Positions 16,263 through 25,353 of a DNA stretch of 64,000 bases are shown one piece after another. The notes under the pieces were generated by a model. The model saw nothing but the letters and a program-made list of their open reading frames with translations. It was not told the DNA's origin and did not search any database. Each line of letters opens with the position of its first letter. The stretch's first letter is position 1. The position numbers were made by a program, and so were the translations under genes. Origin of the DNA: Clostridia bacterium (GTDB lineage: Bacteria > Bacillota > Clostridia > Christensenellales > Borkfalkiaceae); the NCBI GenBank assembly GCA_017558105.1, contig JAFYWI010000011.1, forward strand, positions 1 to 64,000, in the 5' to 3' direction.

Positions 16263-16528
16263 AAGCAATAGTAACAGTAATCGGTAAAGACAAGCCAGGT
16301 ATAATAGCAAAAGTTTCAACTAACCTTGCTGAAAAAGGGGTTAACATAGAAGATATTAGCCAAACTATAGTGCAAGGGAACTTCACAATGTTAATGCTTT
16401 GTGAAATAAACGAAAATAAACTTTCTTTAATAGAAGTTAAAAACTCTTTGGTAGAATTAGGTAAAGAAATAGGCGTTTCTATTCACGTACAACACGAAGA
16501 TATTTTTAACGCAATGCACAAAATTTAA
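16259..16528 (+). CDS. ACT domain protein (UPF0237)
   Basis: The 89-residue protein is a single ACT domain; VTVIGKDKPGIIAKVSTNLA is the typical first strand and ligand-binding turn. Members of this family often sit next to a PFL/DUF711 gene, as here. They are presumed amino acid or metabolite sensors, but the ligand is unknown. GGAGG lies upstream, inside the end of the preceding gene. Confidence 0.9.
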   Translation: MKAIVTVIGKDKPGIIAKVSTNLAEKGVNIEDISQTIVQGNFTMLMLCEINENKLSLIEVKNSLVELGKEIGVSIHVQHEDIFNAMHKI

Positions 16529-16546
16529 ATCATAGGGGCATTTAAT

Positions 16547-17908
16547 ATGGCATTACTAAACAGAAATGAAATTTTAGAAACTATAGATATGGTAGAAAAA
16601 GAACATTTTGACGTTCGTACCATCACTATGGGTATATCTTTACTATCTTGCATAAGAGAAGATGCAAAAACTACTGCAGACCTTTGCTACGAAAAAATTT
16701 GCAAAAAAGCAGAAAACATAGTTAAAGTTGCTAATACTTTAGAAAGTGAATATGGTATTCCAATAATAAACAAAAGGGTATCTATTACCCCAGCAAGTTT
16801 ATTAACCAATTCTTTTAACGGCAAAGAAATTGTTTTAGCCAAGGCGCTAGATAGGGCTGCAAAAACCATTGGCGTAGACTTTTTGGGTGGTTATTCAGTT
16901 TTATGCCAAAAAGGTATAACGAAAAGTGAAATATCTTTTATAAATAGTATTCCAGAAGCATTAGCCGTAACAGATAGAGTTTGTTCTTCTGTAAACGTAG
17001 GTTCTTCTAAAACGGGTATCAATATGGATGCCGTTAAACTTATGGGTAAAATTATTAAAGATACGGCTTTCAAAACTGCAGAAAAAGACGGGTTGGGTGC
17101 TGCAAAACTAGTAGTATTTTGTAATGCAGTAGAAGATAATCCGTTTATGGCAGGTGCTTTCCACGGCATAGGCGAAGGCGAAACGGTAATTAACGTAGGC
17201 GTATCTGGCCCAGGCGTAGTTCATCACGCACTAAAAGCACATAAAGACTCAAGTTTGAACGAAATAGCAGAAGTTATTAAGAAAACTGCTTTCAAAATTA
17301 CAAGGGCAGGTCAACTTATAGCAAAAAGGGCTTCTGAAATGCTTAACGCAGAGTTTGGCATAGTAGACCTTTCTTTAGCACCAACCCCAGTTATGGGAGA
17401 TAGTGTTGCGCACATCTTAGAAGAAATTGGTGTAGACGTTGTTGGTGGGCACGGAACTACTGCAATTTTGGCAATGCTAAACGATGCAGTTAAAAAAGGT
17501 GGCGTAATGGCAAGTGGCAACGTAGGTGGGCTTTCTGGCGCGTTTATACCTGTTAGTGAAGATATCGGTATGATAGAAGCAGCAAACAAAGGTGCAATAA
17601 GCCTTGCTAAATTAGAGGCAATGACGGCAGTTTGCTCTGTTGGTATAGACATGGTTGCAATACCGGGCAAAACACCGGAAAGCACTATTTCGGGAATTAT
17701 AGCAGACGAATGTGCTATTGGGATGATAAACAATAAAACAACGGCTGTTAGAATAATTCCAGTACCAAACAAAGACGTGGGCGATAACGTAGAATTCGGT
17801 GGCTTACTTGGTATGGCACCAATTATGCCAGTTAACCCTAACGGTTGCGAAAGGTTAATAAATAGGGGTGGAAGAATTCCTGCTCCAATACATAGTAATA
17901 AAAATTAA
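16547..17908 (+). CDS. PFL family protein (DUF711/UPF0210)
   Basis: The 453-residue protein matches the UPF0210 family over its whole length, with segments such as [35 protein letters not shown] and the C-terminal [12 protein letters not shown]. Structures of the family show a pyruvate-formate-lyase-like barrel, but no glycyl radical motif is visible and the activity is not established. It is conserved together with the ACT protein immediately upstream, which may regulate it. Confidence 0.9.
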   Translation: MALLNRNEILETIDMVEKEHFDVRTITMGISLLSCIREDAKTTADLCYEKICKKAENIVKVANTLESEYGIPIINKRVSITPASLLTNSFNGKEIVLAKALDRAAKTIGVDFLGGYSVLCQKGITKSEISFINSIPEALAVTDRVCSSVNVGSSKTGINMDAVKLMGKIIKDTAFKTAEKDGLGAAKLVVFCNAVEDNPFMAGAFHGIGEGETVINVGVSGPGVVHHALKAHKDSSLNEIAEVIKKTAFKITRAGQLIAKRASEMLNAEFGIVDLSLAPTPVMGDSVAHILEEIGVDVVGGHGTTAILAMLNDAVKKGGVMASGNVGGLSGAFIPVSEDIGMIEAANKGAISLAKLEAMTAVCSVGIDMVAIPGKTPESTISGIIADECAIGMINNKTTAVRIIPVPNKDVGDNVEFGGLLGMAPIMPVNPNGCERLINRGGRIPAPIHSNKN

Positions 17909-17923
17909 AGGAAATAAAAAAAA

Positions 17924-19675
17924 GTGGTAAATAAAACTTGGGCAATAGAAGATATATATAAAAGCATTGAAGATTGGGAAAAAGATTATTCTTTGGCTTT
18001 TAGCAAAATAAACGAAGTTTTAGCCTACAAGGGCAAACTAAATGAAAAATATGCCTTTTATAATTGTATGAAAGGGTTAGAAGAAGTTAGCCGTATAATA
18101 GACAAACTTTCCGTTTACGCAATGATGCTTAAAGATAGCGATACAAGAAACAGCACCTACTCTGCTTTATCAGATAAAGTTACTGCGCTTGCCGTAAAAT
18201 ATAATTCTAACTGCGCTTTTATTACTCCAGAATTAACTGCTTTAGACGATGAAATTATTTTAGCCTATATAGAAGATAAAGATTTAACCGAGTACGATAA
18301 CACCCTAAAAAGCATATTAAAAGGTAAAAAGCACGTTTTAACCGAAAATGAAGAAAGAATTTTAGCCCTAAGTGCAGAACCACTTTCTTCTTTTAGAGAT
18401 ATTTTTACTAAAATAGATAATGCAGATTTACCTTTAACTCCGTTAAATTATAAAGGCGAAAAAATCCCTATGAGCCATGGTATGTACGGCGTAGTTATGC
18501 ATAGTGAAGATAGGCTTTTAAGAAAGAAATATTTTAAAAATTATTACGGCGCATATATTTCGTTAATGAACACAATATCTGCAACCTATATTGCAAGCGT
18601 TAAAAAAGACGTGTTTTACGCTAAGGTAAAAAAATTCAACAGTGCGTTAGAAATGGCACTTTTTAACGAAGACGTAGACGAAAAAGTTTATAAAAACTTA
18701 ATTCAAGGCGTTCATAAAGCCTTGCCACTTCTTCATAGATATATTAGGTTGAAAAAGAAAAACCTAAAACTTAAAAAAATGCATATGTACGATATGTACG
18801 TTCCAATAGTAGAAGATGCAGAAATTAAGCTAAGTTATGAAGATGCTTATAAAGTGGTTATAGAAGCGCTATCTCCACTAGGCGAAGAATATACTGCGTT
18901 ATTAAAAACGGCTTACGAAAATAGGTGGTTAGACGTAGAAGAAAAAAAAGGTAAACGTAGTGGGGCATATTCCGTTGCCGTGTACGACACTCACCCTTAC
19001 GTTTTACTAAACTACCAACAAACCACGCACGATATTTTTACAATAGCGCACGAAATGGGGCATAGTATACACTCTTATTATTCTAATAAAGAGCAACCTT
19101 ATAATAAAGCAGATTATAAAATATTCGTAGCAGAAGTTGCTAGCACGGTAAACGAAGTTTTACTTTATAAGCACCTATTAAAAAATGCAAAAGATAAAAA
19201 AGTAAAAAAATATTTATTATCTTATTTACTTGAAATGATTAGAACTACTTTGTTTCGCCAAACTCAATTTGCAGAATTTGAAGAATTTGCCCACAGCGAA
19301 GTAGAAGATGGCAACGCTATTACTAAAGATAGTTTAAGCCAAAAATATTTTGAAATAAACGCTAAATATTATGGCAAAAGCGTTACCTACGATGAAGAAA
19401 TTAAATACGAATGGGCAAGAATACCACACTTTTATAGGGCGTTTTACGTTTATAAATACGCAACGGGAATTATTAGCGCATTGTCTATTGTAGACAGAAT
19501 TGAACGCGAAGGTGAAGAAGCGGTTAAAGACTATAAAAAGTTTTTATCTTCTGGCAGTAGCGATAACCCCGTAGAGTTATTAAAAATTGCAAAAGTAGAT
19601 TTATTAAACAAAAAAACTTACGAAAAAGCCTTTAATATATTTAAAGATGCTATTAAAGAAATAGAAAAACTATAA
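17924..19675 (+). CDS. pepF: Oligoendopeptidase F, M3 family
   Basis: This cytosolic zinc metallopeptidase of 583 residues degrades peptides of about 7 to 17 residues. The HExxH site is HEMGHSIHS with the first His near residue 376. The third ligand Glu lies about 25 residues later in FVAEVASTVNE. The length matches PepF. The start is a GTG at 17924; AAAGGA lies upstream with slightly long spacing. It lies between the PFL gene and dnaB with gaps of 13-15 bases. Confidence 0.93.
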   Translation: MVNKTWAIEDIYKSIEDWEKDYSLAFSKINEVLAYKGKLNEKYAFYNCMKGLEEVSRIIDKLSVYAMMLKDSDTRNSTYSALSDKVTALAVKYNSNCAFITPELTALDDEIILAYIEDKDLTEYDNTLKSILKGKKHVLTENEERILALSAEPLSSFRDIFTKIDNADLPLTPLNYKGEKIPMSHGMYGVVMHSEDRLLRKKYFKNYYGAYISLMNTISATYIASVKKDVFYAKVKKFNSALEMALFNEDVDEKVYKNLIQGVHKALPLLHRYIRLKKKNLKLKKMHMYDMYVPIVEDAEIKLSYEDAYKVVIEALSPLGEEYTALLKTAYENRWLDVEEKKGKRSGAYSVAVYDTHPYVLLNYQQTTHDIFTIAHEMGHSIHSYYSNKEQPYNKADYKIFVAEVASTVNEVLLYKHLLKNAKDKKVKKYLLSYLLEMIRTTLFRQTQFAEFEEFAHSEVEDGNAITKDSLSQKYFEINAKYYGKSVTYDEEIKYEWARIPHFYRAFYVYKYATGIISALSIVDRIEREGEEAVKDYKKFLSSGSSDNPVELLKIAKVDLLNKKTYEKAFNIFKDAIKEIEKL

Positions 19676-19688
19676 CGGAGAAAAAATT

Positions 19689-21215
19689 ATGGCAAAGAAA
19701 ACGTTAAATAATAATTTAGTAATGCCACACAGCATTGAATCGGAACAAGCGCTATTAGGGTGTATTTTAGTTGATGCAAGAATTCAAATAGAAATATCTG
19801 CCTTTTTAAGTGAAGATGATTTTTATATAGAAAGTCATAAATACATCTTTAACGCAATGAGCGAAATAATAAAAGAAAACCAACCGGTAGATTTAGTAAC
19901 CTTAACCGATAAATTAGAAAAACAAGGGGTTATGGAAAAGGTTGGTGGAATAGATTACATAGTTATGCTAACTAACGTGTTGCCTGCATCTGCAAACTAC
20001 AACGTTTATTTAGACATTGTGTTAAGAGATAGTATGCTACGCAAAATCATTAAAGGTTCTACCGAAATAATTAGTAATTGTTCAACTAGCCAAAACAAAA
20101 ACGAAGCGTTAGCACACGCAGAAAAAACCATATTTGACATTGCTAACACGGCAGATACAAGCAGTTTAGTTCCTATTAACAAAATTTTGCCATCCGTTAT
20201 GAATAATATAGACGAACTTTCTAAAAACGCAGGGGGTTTTCGTGGTATTAGAACGGGCTATAACGGTTTAGATGAAATTATAAACGGCTTAAACAAAAGC
20301 GACCTATTAATTTTAGCGGCGCGTCCTGCAGTAGGTAAAACTTCGCTTGCTATGAACATAGTAGAAAACGTTGCTTTGCAAGGTTATTCCGTTGCAGTAT
20401 TTTCGCTAGAAATGAGCAAAGAACAACTTGGTCAAAGAATGGTATGTTCTATTTCAAACGTAAGTATGAAAAAGGTTAATAGGGGGCAAATGACTAAGGC
20501 AGAGTGGCTTGCTTTAGCAAAAGGTAAAGAAGCCCTTGCTCAAACCAAAATTTACATAAACGATTCTGCTATTATAACCCCAGCAGAAATACAATCTTTC
20601 TGCAGAAGACTACAACGTAGGCAAGGTTTAGACTTTATCGTTATAGACTACTTGCAACTTATGTCTTCAAAGAAAAAATTCGATAATCGTCAACAAGAAG
20701 TTACCGATATTTCAAGAAACCTTAAAATTTTAGCAAAAGAATTAAACGTTCCAGTATTAGTATTGTCTCAATTATCTCGTGCCGTAGAAGAGCGAAAGGG
20801 CAGACCACAAATGTCTGACTTAAGAGAATCTGGTGCAATAGAACAAGATGCCGATATCGTTATGTTTATTCATAAGCCTGATAAGTATGCAAAGGCAGAA
20901 GATATAGAAAGTGGCAAAGTAAAACAAGGGGTAGTTGAACTAATTGTAGAAAAGAACAGAAGTGGTGCGCAAGGTACTATTGAATTATTCTTTAGGGGTG
21001 AATGCACTAAGTTCGTTAATATTGCAGAAGACGGCGTAGTAGATAATTTTAAGCCTACTTCTAACACTAGGGTAGGTTTAGAAGAAATACCAAGCAAAAA
21101 AGAAGAAAAAGCCGAAACAGAAGAACCTGAGTTCAACGTTGAAAAAGCCCTTCCTAACGTAGAAGTTCCTTTTGAAGAAGAAGCACCTTCTAGCATAGAC
21201 GATGAAATTTTTTAA
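19689..21215 (+). CDS. dnaB: Replicative DNA helicase
   Basis: This RecA-family hexameric helicase unwinds DNA at the replication fork. The N-terminal domain starts with MPHSIESEQALLGCIL. Walker A (ARPAVGKTSLA) lies near residue 211, Walker B is FIVIDYLQLM, and the C-terminal arginine region is LRESGAIEQDADIV. The body ends near residue 445. An extra tail of about 60 residues, very rich in Glu/Pro, follows and is longer than in typical DnaB. The tail may be disordered. Confidence 0.96.
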   Translation: MAKKTLNNNLVMPHSIESEQALLGCILVDARIQIEISAFLSEDDFYIESHKYIFNAMSEIIKENQPVDLVTLTDKLEKQGVMEKVGGIDYIVMLTNVLPASANYNVYLDIVLRDSMLRKIIKGSTEIISNCSTSQNKNEALAHAEKTIFDIANTADTSSLVPINKILPSVMNNIDELSKNAGGFRGIRTGYNGLDEIINGLNKSDLLILAARPAVGKTSLAMNIVENVALQGYSVAVFSLEMSKEQLGQRMVCSISNVSMKKVNRGQMTKAEWLALAKGKEALAQTKIYINDSAIITPAEIQSFCRRLQRRQGLDFIVIDYLQLMSSKKKFDNRQQEVTDISRNLKILAKELNVPVLVLSQLSRAVEERKGRPQMSDLRESGAIEQDADIVMFIHKPDKYAKAEDIESGKVKQGVVELIVEKNRSGAQGTIELFFRGECTKFVNIAEDGVVDNFKPTSNTRVGLEEIPSKKEEKAETEEPEFNVEKALPNVEVPFEEEAPSSIDDEIF

Positions 21216-21216
21216 T

Positions 21217-22206
21217 ATGATAACTAAAATTGAAAAAATAACCGAAGAAAGTTTATTAAAAAGCGTAGAATTATTAAAAAGTGGTGAAGTTATAGGTATT
21301 CCAACCGAAACGGTTTACGGCTTGGGTGCAGTTGGTACTATGCCTAGCGCAGTTAAAAAAATTTTTGAAGTTAAAGGTAGACCTGCCGATAACCCTTTAA
21401 TTGCCCACGTTCATAAAGATTATGACTTAAATAAACTCGTTTATATTGAACACGACTACGTTTATGAATTACTAAAAGCATATACACCGGGCCCGTTAAC
21501 CTTAGTTTTTAAAAGTAAAAAAGTGGTGTGCGAAGAAGCAACTTGTGGTGGAGAAACTCTTGCAGTTAGAATACCTTCTCATAAGGGTTGCCAAAGTTTA
21601 CTAAAATTATTAGATATGCCTTTGGTTGCACCAAGTGCAAACCTTTCTAAACACACAAGCCCAGTTACGGCACAACACGTTTATAACGATTTAGATGGTA
21701 AAATTCCACTTATATTAGATGGTGGCAAATGTTCTGGTGGCATAGAAAGCACGGTGTTAGACGTAACCGAAAAAGTTCCTAGAATTTTAAGGGCAGGCTT
21801 AATTACTAAAGAAATGGTAGAAAAGGTTGTTGGCGCTTGCTTAATTGCAGAACATAAAGAAGGAGATAAAGTTAAATCTCCAGGGGTAAAATATAAACAC
21901 TACCAACCAAAGTGCCAAACGGCTTTATTTAGTAGGGAACAGATAGAAGAAATTAAAAAAGAATATAAAAAATATAAAGAGCAAAATAAAATTCCGTTTA
22001 TTATGTGCGATAGCGATATGGCAAAAAATTTTGAAGGATATAACCTATTAAACCTAGGCGAAACGGAAGAAGAAATTGCCCGTAATTTATATGAAAAACT
22101 TTTAGAAGGCGAAAAGATAGCAGATATTATTATTGCAGTAGAAATGCCTAACGAAAAAGGAATTTATTTAGGAATAACCAATAGGTTAAAAAAATCTTGC
22201 GGTTAA
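21217..22206 (+). CDS. tsaC: Threonylcarbamoyl-AMP synthase, YrdC-Sua5 type
   Basis: The protein of about 330 residues makes threonylcarbamoyl-AMP for the t6A37 modification of tRNAs decoding ANN codons. It has the YrdC domain (PTETVYGLGA near the N terminus, KGRPADNPLIAHV, SANLSKHTSP), then a linker (SPGVKYKHYQP) and a C-terminal Sua5 domain. Two starts are possible: ATG 21202, overlapping dnaB, or ATG 21217 right after its stop. Neither has a clear SD, which implies coupling to dnaB. I list the later one. Confidence 0.92.
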   Translation: MITKIEKITEESLLKSVELLKSGEVIGIPTETVYGLGAVGTMPSAVKKIFEVKGRPADNPLIAHVHKDYDLNKLVYIEHDYVYELLKAYTPGPLTLVFKSKKVVCEEATCGGETLAVRIPSHKGCQSLLKLLDMPLVAPSANLSKHTSPVTAQHVYNDLDGKIPLILDGGKCSGGIESTVLDVTEKVPRILRAGLITKEMVEKVVGACLIAEHKEGDKVKSPGVKYKHYQPKCQTALFSREQIEEIKKEYKKYKEQNKIPFIMCDSDMAKNFEGYNLLNLGETEEEIARNLYEKLLEGEKIADIIIAVEMPNEKGIYLGITNRLKKSCG

Positions 22207-22215
22207 AGGGGTAAA

Positions 22216-22668
22216 ATGAATAAAATAATTTTTGTATGCACGGGTAATACGTGCAGAAGCCCTATGGCAGAAATAATATTAAAAAAACTACTTAAAGACG
22301 CTAATATAACCAACGTAAAAATATCTAGTGCAGGCTTAATGGCAGTAGAGGGCGAAAAAATGAGCGAAAACTCTAAAATTGCGCTAAAAGAATTAGGTTT
22401 TAGGCTATACGGCTTTAAAAGTAAAAGGCTTACGCCAAATATGGTTAAAAAAGCAAATATGGTAATTTGTATGACCAATTCACACAAGCAAAGCCTAAGT
22501 GCTTATGGTTTTAATAACGTTTATACTTTAGCAGAAGTAACGGGTACTAAAGACGTAATAGACCCTTACGGCTACGACTTAAGCGTTTACAAAAAAACGG
22601 CAGAGCAAATTAAATATGCTTGCGAAATAATATTAAAAGAAATTAAAAAAGTTAGAGGTGAAGAATAA
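22216..22668 (+). CDS. ywlE: Protein arginine phosphatase, YwlE type (low-MW phosphatase fold)
   Basis: This 150-residue low-molecular-weight phosphatase has the P-loop C8-TGNTC-R14-S. Thr at position 12 matches the Thr that makes B. subtilis YwlE selective for phosphoarginine; tyrosine phosphatases usually have Ile there. The general acid is D in VIDPYG. The order tsaC-ywlE-rpiB is also that of B. subtilis ywlC-E-F. The substrate-producing kinase McsB is encoded three genes downstream. It ends TAATG, overlapping rpiB. Arginine specificity is inferred. Confidence 0.87.
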   Translation: MNKIIFVCTGNTCRSPMAEIILKKLLKDANITNVKISSAGLMAVEGEKMSENSKIALKELGFRLYGFKSKRLTPNMVKKANMVICMTNSHKQSLSAYGFNNVYTLAEVTGTKDVIDPYGYDLSVYKKTAEQIKYACEIILKEIKKVRGEE

Positions 22669-23120
22669 TGAAAGTTGCTATTGGTTGCGACCACGGTGGA
22701 ATTAACTTAAAACCAACGTTAATAGAATATTTAAAAAACAACGGAATAGAATTTATAGATTTTGGTTGTAATTCAACCAAATCTTGCGATTATAACGACT
22801 ATGCAGAAAAAGTATGCGAAAGCGTAGTTAAAGGTGAATGCGAAAAGGGTATTTTAATTTGTGGCACGGGCATTGGTATGAGCATAGTTGCAAACAAAAT
22901 TAAAGGTATTCGTTGCGCACATTGTCAAGACGTGTTTTCTGCAAAGGCTACGCGTGAACATAACGACACCAACGTTTTAGCCTTTGGCGAAAGGGTTATT
23001 GGCGCAGGGCTTATGCTAGAAATTGTTAACGCCTTTTTAACCACTCCTTTTTCTAATGGTGAAAGGCATATTAGAAGAGTAGAAAAAATTAAAGAATTAG
23101 AAAATAAAAACTTTAAATAA
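22668..23120 (+). CDS. rpiB: Ribose-5-phosphate isomerase B
   Basis: The 150-residue enzyme interconverts ribose 5-phosphate and ribulose 5-phosphate. The RpiB/LacAB signatures are GCDHGGINLK at the N terminus, then GILICGTGIGMSIVANK, and HNDTNVLAFGERVIG. The length is normal. A sugar-specific RpiB-like isomerase is a possible alternative, but the tsaC-ywlE-rpiB order favours RpiB. Confidence 0.92.
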   Translation: MKVAIGCDHGGINLKPTLIEYLKNNGIEFIDFGCNSTKSCDYNDYAEKVCESVVKGECEKGILICGTGIGMSIVANKIKGIRCAHCQDVFSAKATREHNDTNVLAFGERVIGAGLMLEIVNAFLTTPFSNGERHIRRVEKIKELENKNFK

Positions 23121-23143
23121 TAGAAAATTATAGGGGAAAAGTT

Positions 23144-24019
23144 ATGAATAAAGTAAAAAAGGCAATAATACCAGCCGCAGGTTTAGGAACAAGGTTTTTA
23201 CCTATTACAAAAGCCGTTCCAAAGCCAATGCTTTCAGTTTTAGACAAGCCTACTATTCAATACATAACCGAAGAACTTAGTGAAATTGGCATAGAAGAAA
23301 TAGTAATAGTAGTTAGTCCAGACTGCGAAGTTATTAGAAAGCATTTTGGCAAAGCCGAAAGTTTAGAAGAAAGATTACTTCAAGACGGCAAGCAAAAACT
23401 TTATGAAATTGCATTAGAAACACGCAAATTTAACGTAAAATTTGCCGTTCAAAAGCAAGCAAACGGGTTAGCAGGCGCAATACTATGCGCAGAAGAATTC
23501 GTAAAAGAAGAACCTTTCGTTCTATTGCTTGGAGATGAACTCCTTTACGCAGAAAAAGGCGAAAAACCTTGCGTTAAAAGGCTTGTAGAAATTTTTGAGC
23601 AAACTGGTAAAAGCGTTATTGCCACAATGGAAGTGTTTGGCGACGACGTTAGCAAATACGGCAATATTGGCATCTCTAGTGAAGAAGACGGGGTTATGCA
23701 AGTTTCTCGCATTGTAGAAAAGCCAAGCATAACGGAAGCGCTTTCTAACAACGCAATTATTGGTAGATACGTTTTAAGTGGCAAAGTAATGGGTATGCTT
23801 AAAAACTTAAAACCAAGAAATAACGAAATTTATTTGACCGATGCATTAGATGAACTAGCAAGTAACGGCGAACTTTTAGCAAGTTGTTTTGAAGGTGCTA
23901 GATACGACGTTGGCGATAAATTAGGTTATATTAAAGCCAACGTAGAATTTGCCTTAAAAAGCAAAGAAATAGGCGAAGAAACAAAAGAATTTATTAAAGA
24001 TTTAGCAAGTAGGTTATAA
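23144..24019 (+). CDS. galU: UTP-glucose-1-phosphate uridylyltransferase
   Basis: This 291-residue nucleotidyltransferase makes UDP-glucose for glycolipid and cell-wall sugars. KAIIPAAGLGTRFLPITKAVPKPMLSV at the N terminus is characteristic; it carries the NTP-binding GLGTR motif and a catalytic Lys. VEKPS and GRYVL follow, and the length is normal. It overlaps mcsA by one base and is not a usual member of the clp operon. AGGGG precedes the ATG. Confidence 0.95.
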   Translation: MNKVKKAIIPAAGLGTRFLPITKAVPKPMLSVLDKPTIQYITEELSEIGIEEIVIVVSPDCEVIRKHFGKAESLEERLLQDGKQKLYEIALETRKFNVKFAVQKQANGLAGAILCAEEFVKEEPFVLLLGDELLYAEKGEKPCVKRLVEIFEQTGKSVIATMEVFGDDVSKYGNIGISSEEDGVMQVSRIVEKPSITEALSNNAIIGRYVLSGKVMGMLKNLKPRNNEIYLTDALDELASNGELLASCFEGARYDVGDKLGYIKANVEFALKSKEIGEETKEFIKDLASRL

Positions 24020-24336
24020 TGTACGACAAGGTTTGTTCTTCTTGTGGCACAAGGCTTTCTTCCTTTTATAATACTGGAATGTTAGGCTGTCCACGTTGTT
24101 ATGAAAATTTTAGAAGGGAAATTTTAGTTGCCTTAAAAGATATTCAAGGCAAGCCTTTTCACGTTGGGAAAAAACCTATAATAACATCTACTGAAAAAGA
24201 ACTTTTAGACGAATATAGGCGCTTGTTAAAAGAAAAGGAAAATGCAGGCATAGAAAAAAGATTTACCGATATGGCTAAAATTTCTAAACTGCTTGAAGAA
24301 CTAGCCAACGAATTAAGAAATAGGGGGGTATTATAA
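24019..24336 (+). CDS. mcsA: Short McsA, activator of arginine kinase McsB
   Basis: The 105-residue protein has one zinc site from C6/C9 and C24/C27 (CSSC, CPRC) followed by YENFRREI and a C-terminal UVR motif (EYRRLLKEKENAGIEKRF). In B. subtilis McsA has an additional N-terminal zinc module and is about 185 residues, so this copy lacks the first half. It still directly precedes mcsB, with overlapping stop/start. It should bind McsB and possibly ClpC. Confidence 0.88.
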   Translation: MYDKVCSSCGTRLSSFYNTGMLGCPRCYENFRREILVALKDIQGKPFHVGKKPIITSTEKELLDEYRRLLKEKENAGIEKRFTDMAKISKLLEELANELRNRGVL

Positions 24337-25349
24337 TGCCTTCAATTATGCCCGAAATTACAAACGGAATAATAATAATGTCTAGGGTGCGTTTGGCTAG
24401 GAACATAAACGGCTGTCCTTTTAGAATAACAGACAAAAGCCTTGCTAAAAACGTTGTAAAAACGGTAAATAGAGCCTTAGTTAAAACAGATACTTTTAAT
24501 CTTTACTATATGGAAAATTTAACCACCTTAGTAAAAGAAAGTATGAAAGAACGCCACCTTGTAAGCGAAAATCTAATAAAAAACGTAGAATGTGGCGCAG
24601 TTTTAATTAACCAAGATGAAAGCCTTTCTATAATGATTAACGAAGAAGACGTTATTAGAGAACAATGTTTTATGAAAGGTTTAAGGTTAGAAGAAGCGTA
24701 CAAAAGGTTAGACGTTATAGACGACGAACTTTCTAAATATTTAGATATCGCCTTCGATAAAGATTTAGGTTATTTAACGGCTTGCCCAACCAATTTAGGC
24801 ACGGGGTTAAGGGCTTCGGTAATGATGTTTTTGCCAGCCTTAACAGAAAGTGGAAAAATAACCCAACTCGTAGAAGAAGTAGAAAGGTTAGGCTTAACCA
24901 TTAGGGGCGTATACGGCGAAGGCAGTAAAGCCGAAGGGTATATGTACCAAATTAGTAACGAAGTTACTTTGGGCGCAAGCGAATATGAAATTCTAAACAC
25001 GGTAAGAAACGCAGTAGAAGAAATTTGCTTGGCAGAAAGAAAAGAAATAGAAAAAATATACCTTAAAAAAGAAATAACCACTATGGATAGGGCAAGAAAG
25101 TCTTATGGTATATTAACAAACGCTTTACTTTTGGAATATAACGAGTTTTTAGAACATATTGCAAGGGTAAAAATAGGCGCAATGCTTGGTATGATAAACA
25201 TAAACGAAATAGACAAAATAGACGATTTAATAGTAAACGTTCGCCCAGCAAGTTTATGCGAATCATACGGCAAAAAACTATCTAGTATAGATAGAGATTT
25301 AGTTAGGGCAGAAAGGGTTGCCCATCAACTTAAAAAATTAAAGGAGTAA
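24336..25349 (+). CDS. mcsB: Protein arginine kinase
   Basis: This 337-residue guanidino kinase family member phosphorylates arginines on proteins and marks them for ClpCP. The motif SRVRLARNINGCPF near residue 18 is the ATP/phosphate-binding region; ECGAVLINQDE and CPTNLGTGLRASV are further kinase signatures. It is coupled to mcsA upstream, and clpC starts five bases downstream. The antagonist YwlE is encoded in the same run. Confidence 0.95.
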   Translation: MPSIMPEITNGIIIMSRVRLARNINGCPFRITDKSLAKNVVKTVNRALVKTDTFNLYYMENLTTLVKESMKERHLVSENLIKNVECGAVLINQDESLSIMINEEDVIREQCFMKGLRLEEAYKRLDVIDDELSKYLDIAFDKDLGYLTACPTNLGTGLRASVMMFLPALTESGKITQLVEEVERLGLTIRGVYGEGSKAEGYMYQISNEVTLGASEYEILNTVRNAVEEICLAERKEIEKIYLKKEITTMDRARKSYGILTNALLLEYNEFLEHIARVKIGAMLGMININEIDKIDDLIVNVRPASLCESYGKKLSSIDRDLVRAERVAHQLKKLKE

Positions 25350-25353
25350 TTTT

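Noticed and set aside
17311..17772. A 153-residue minus-strand ORF opposite the PFL gene
   Set aside because: It has a hydrophobic, low-complexity composition typical of the antisense strand of Ala/Gly/Val-rich genes, and no start signal.
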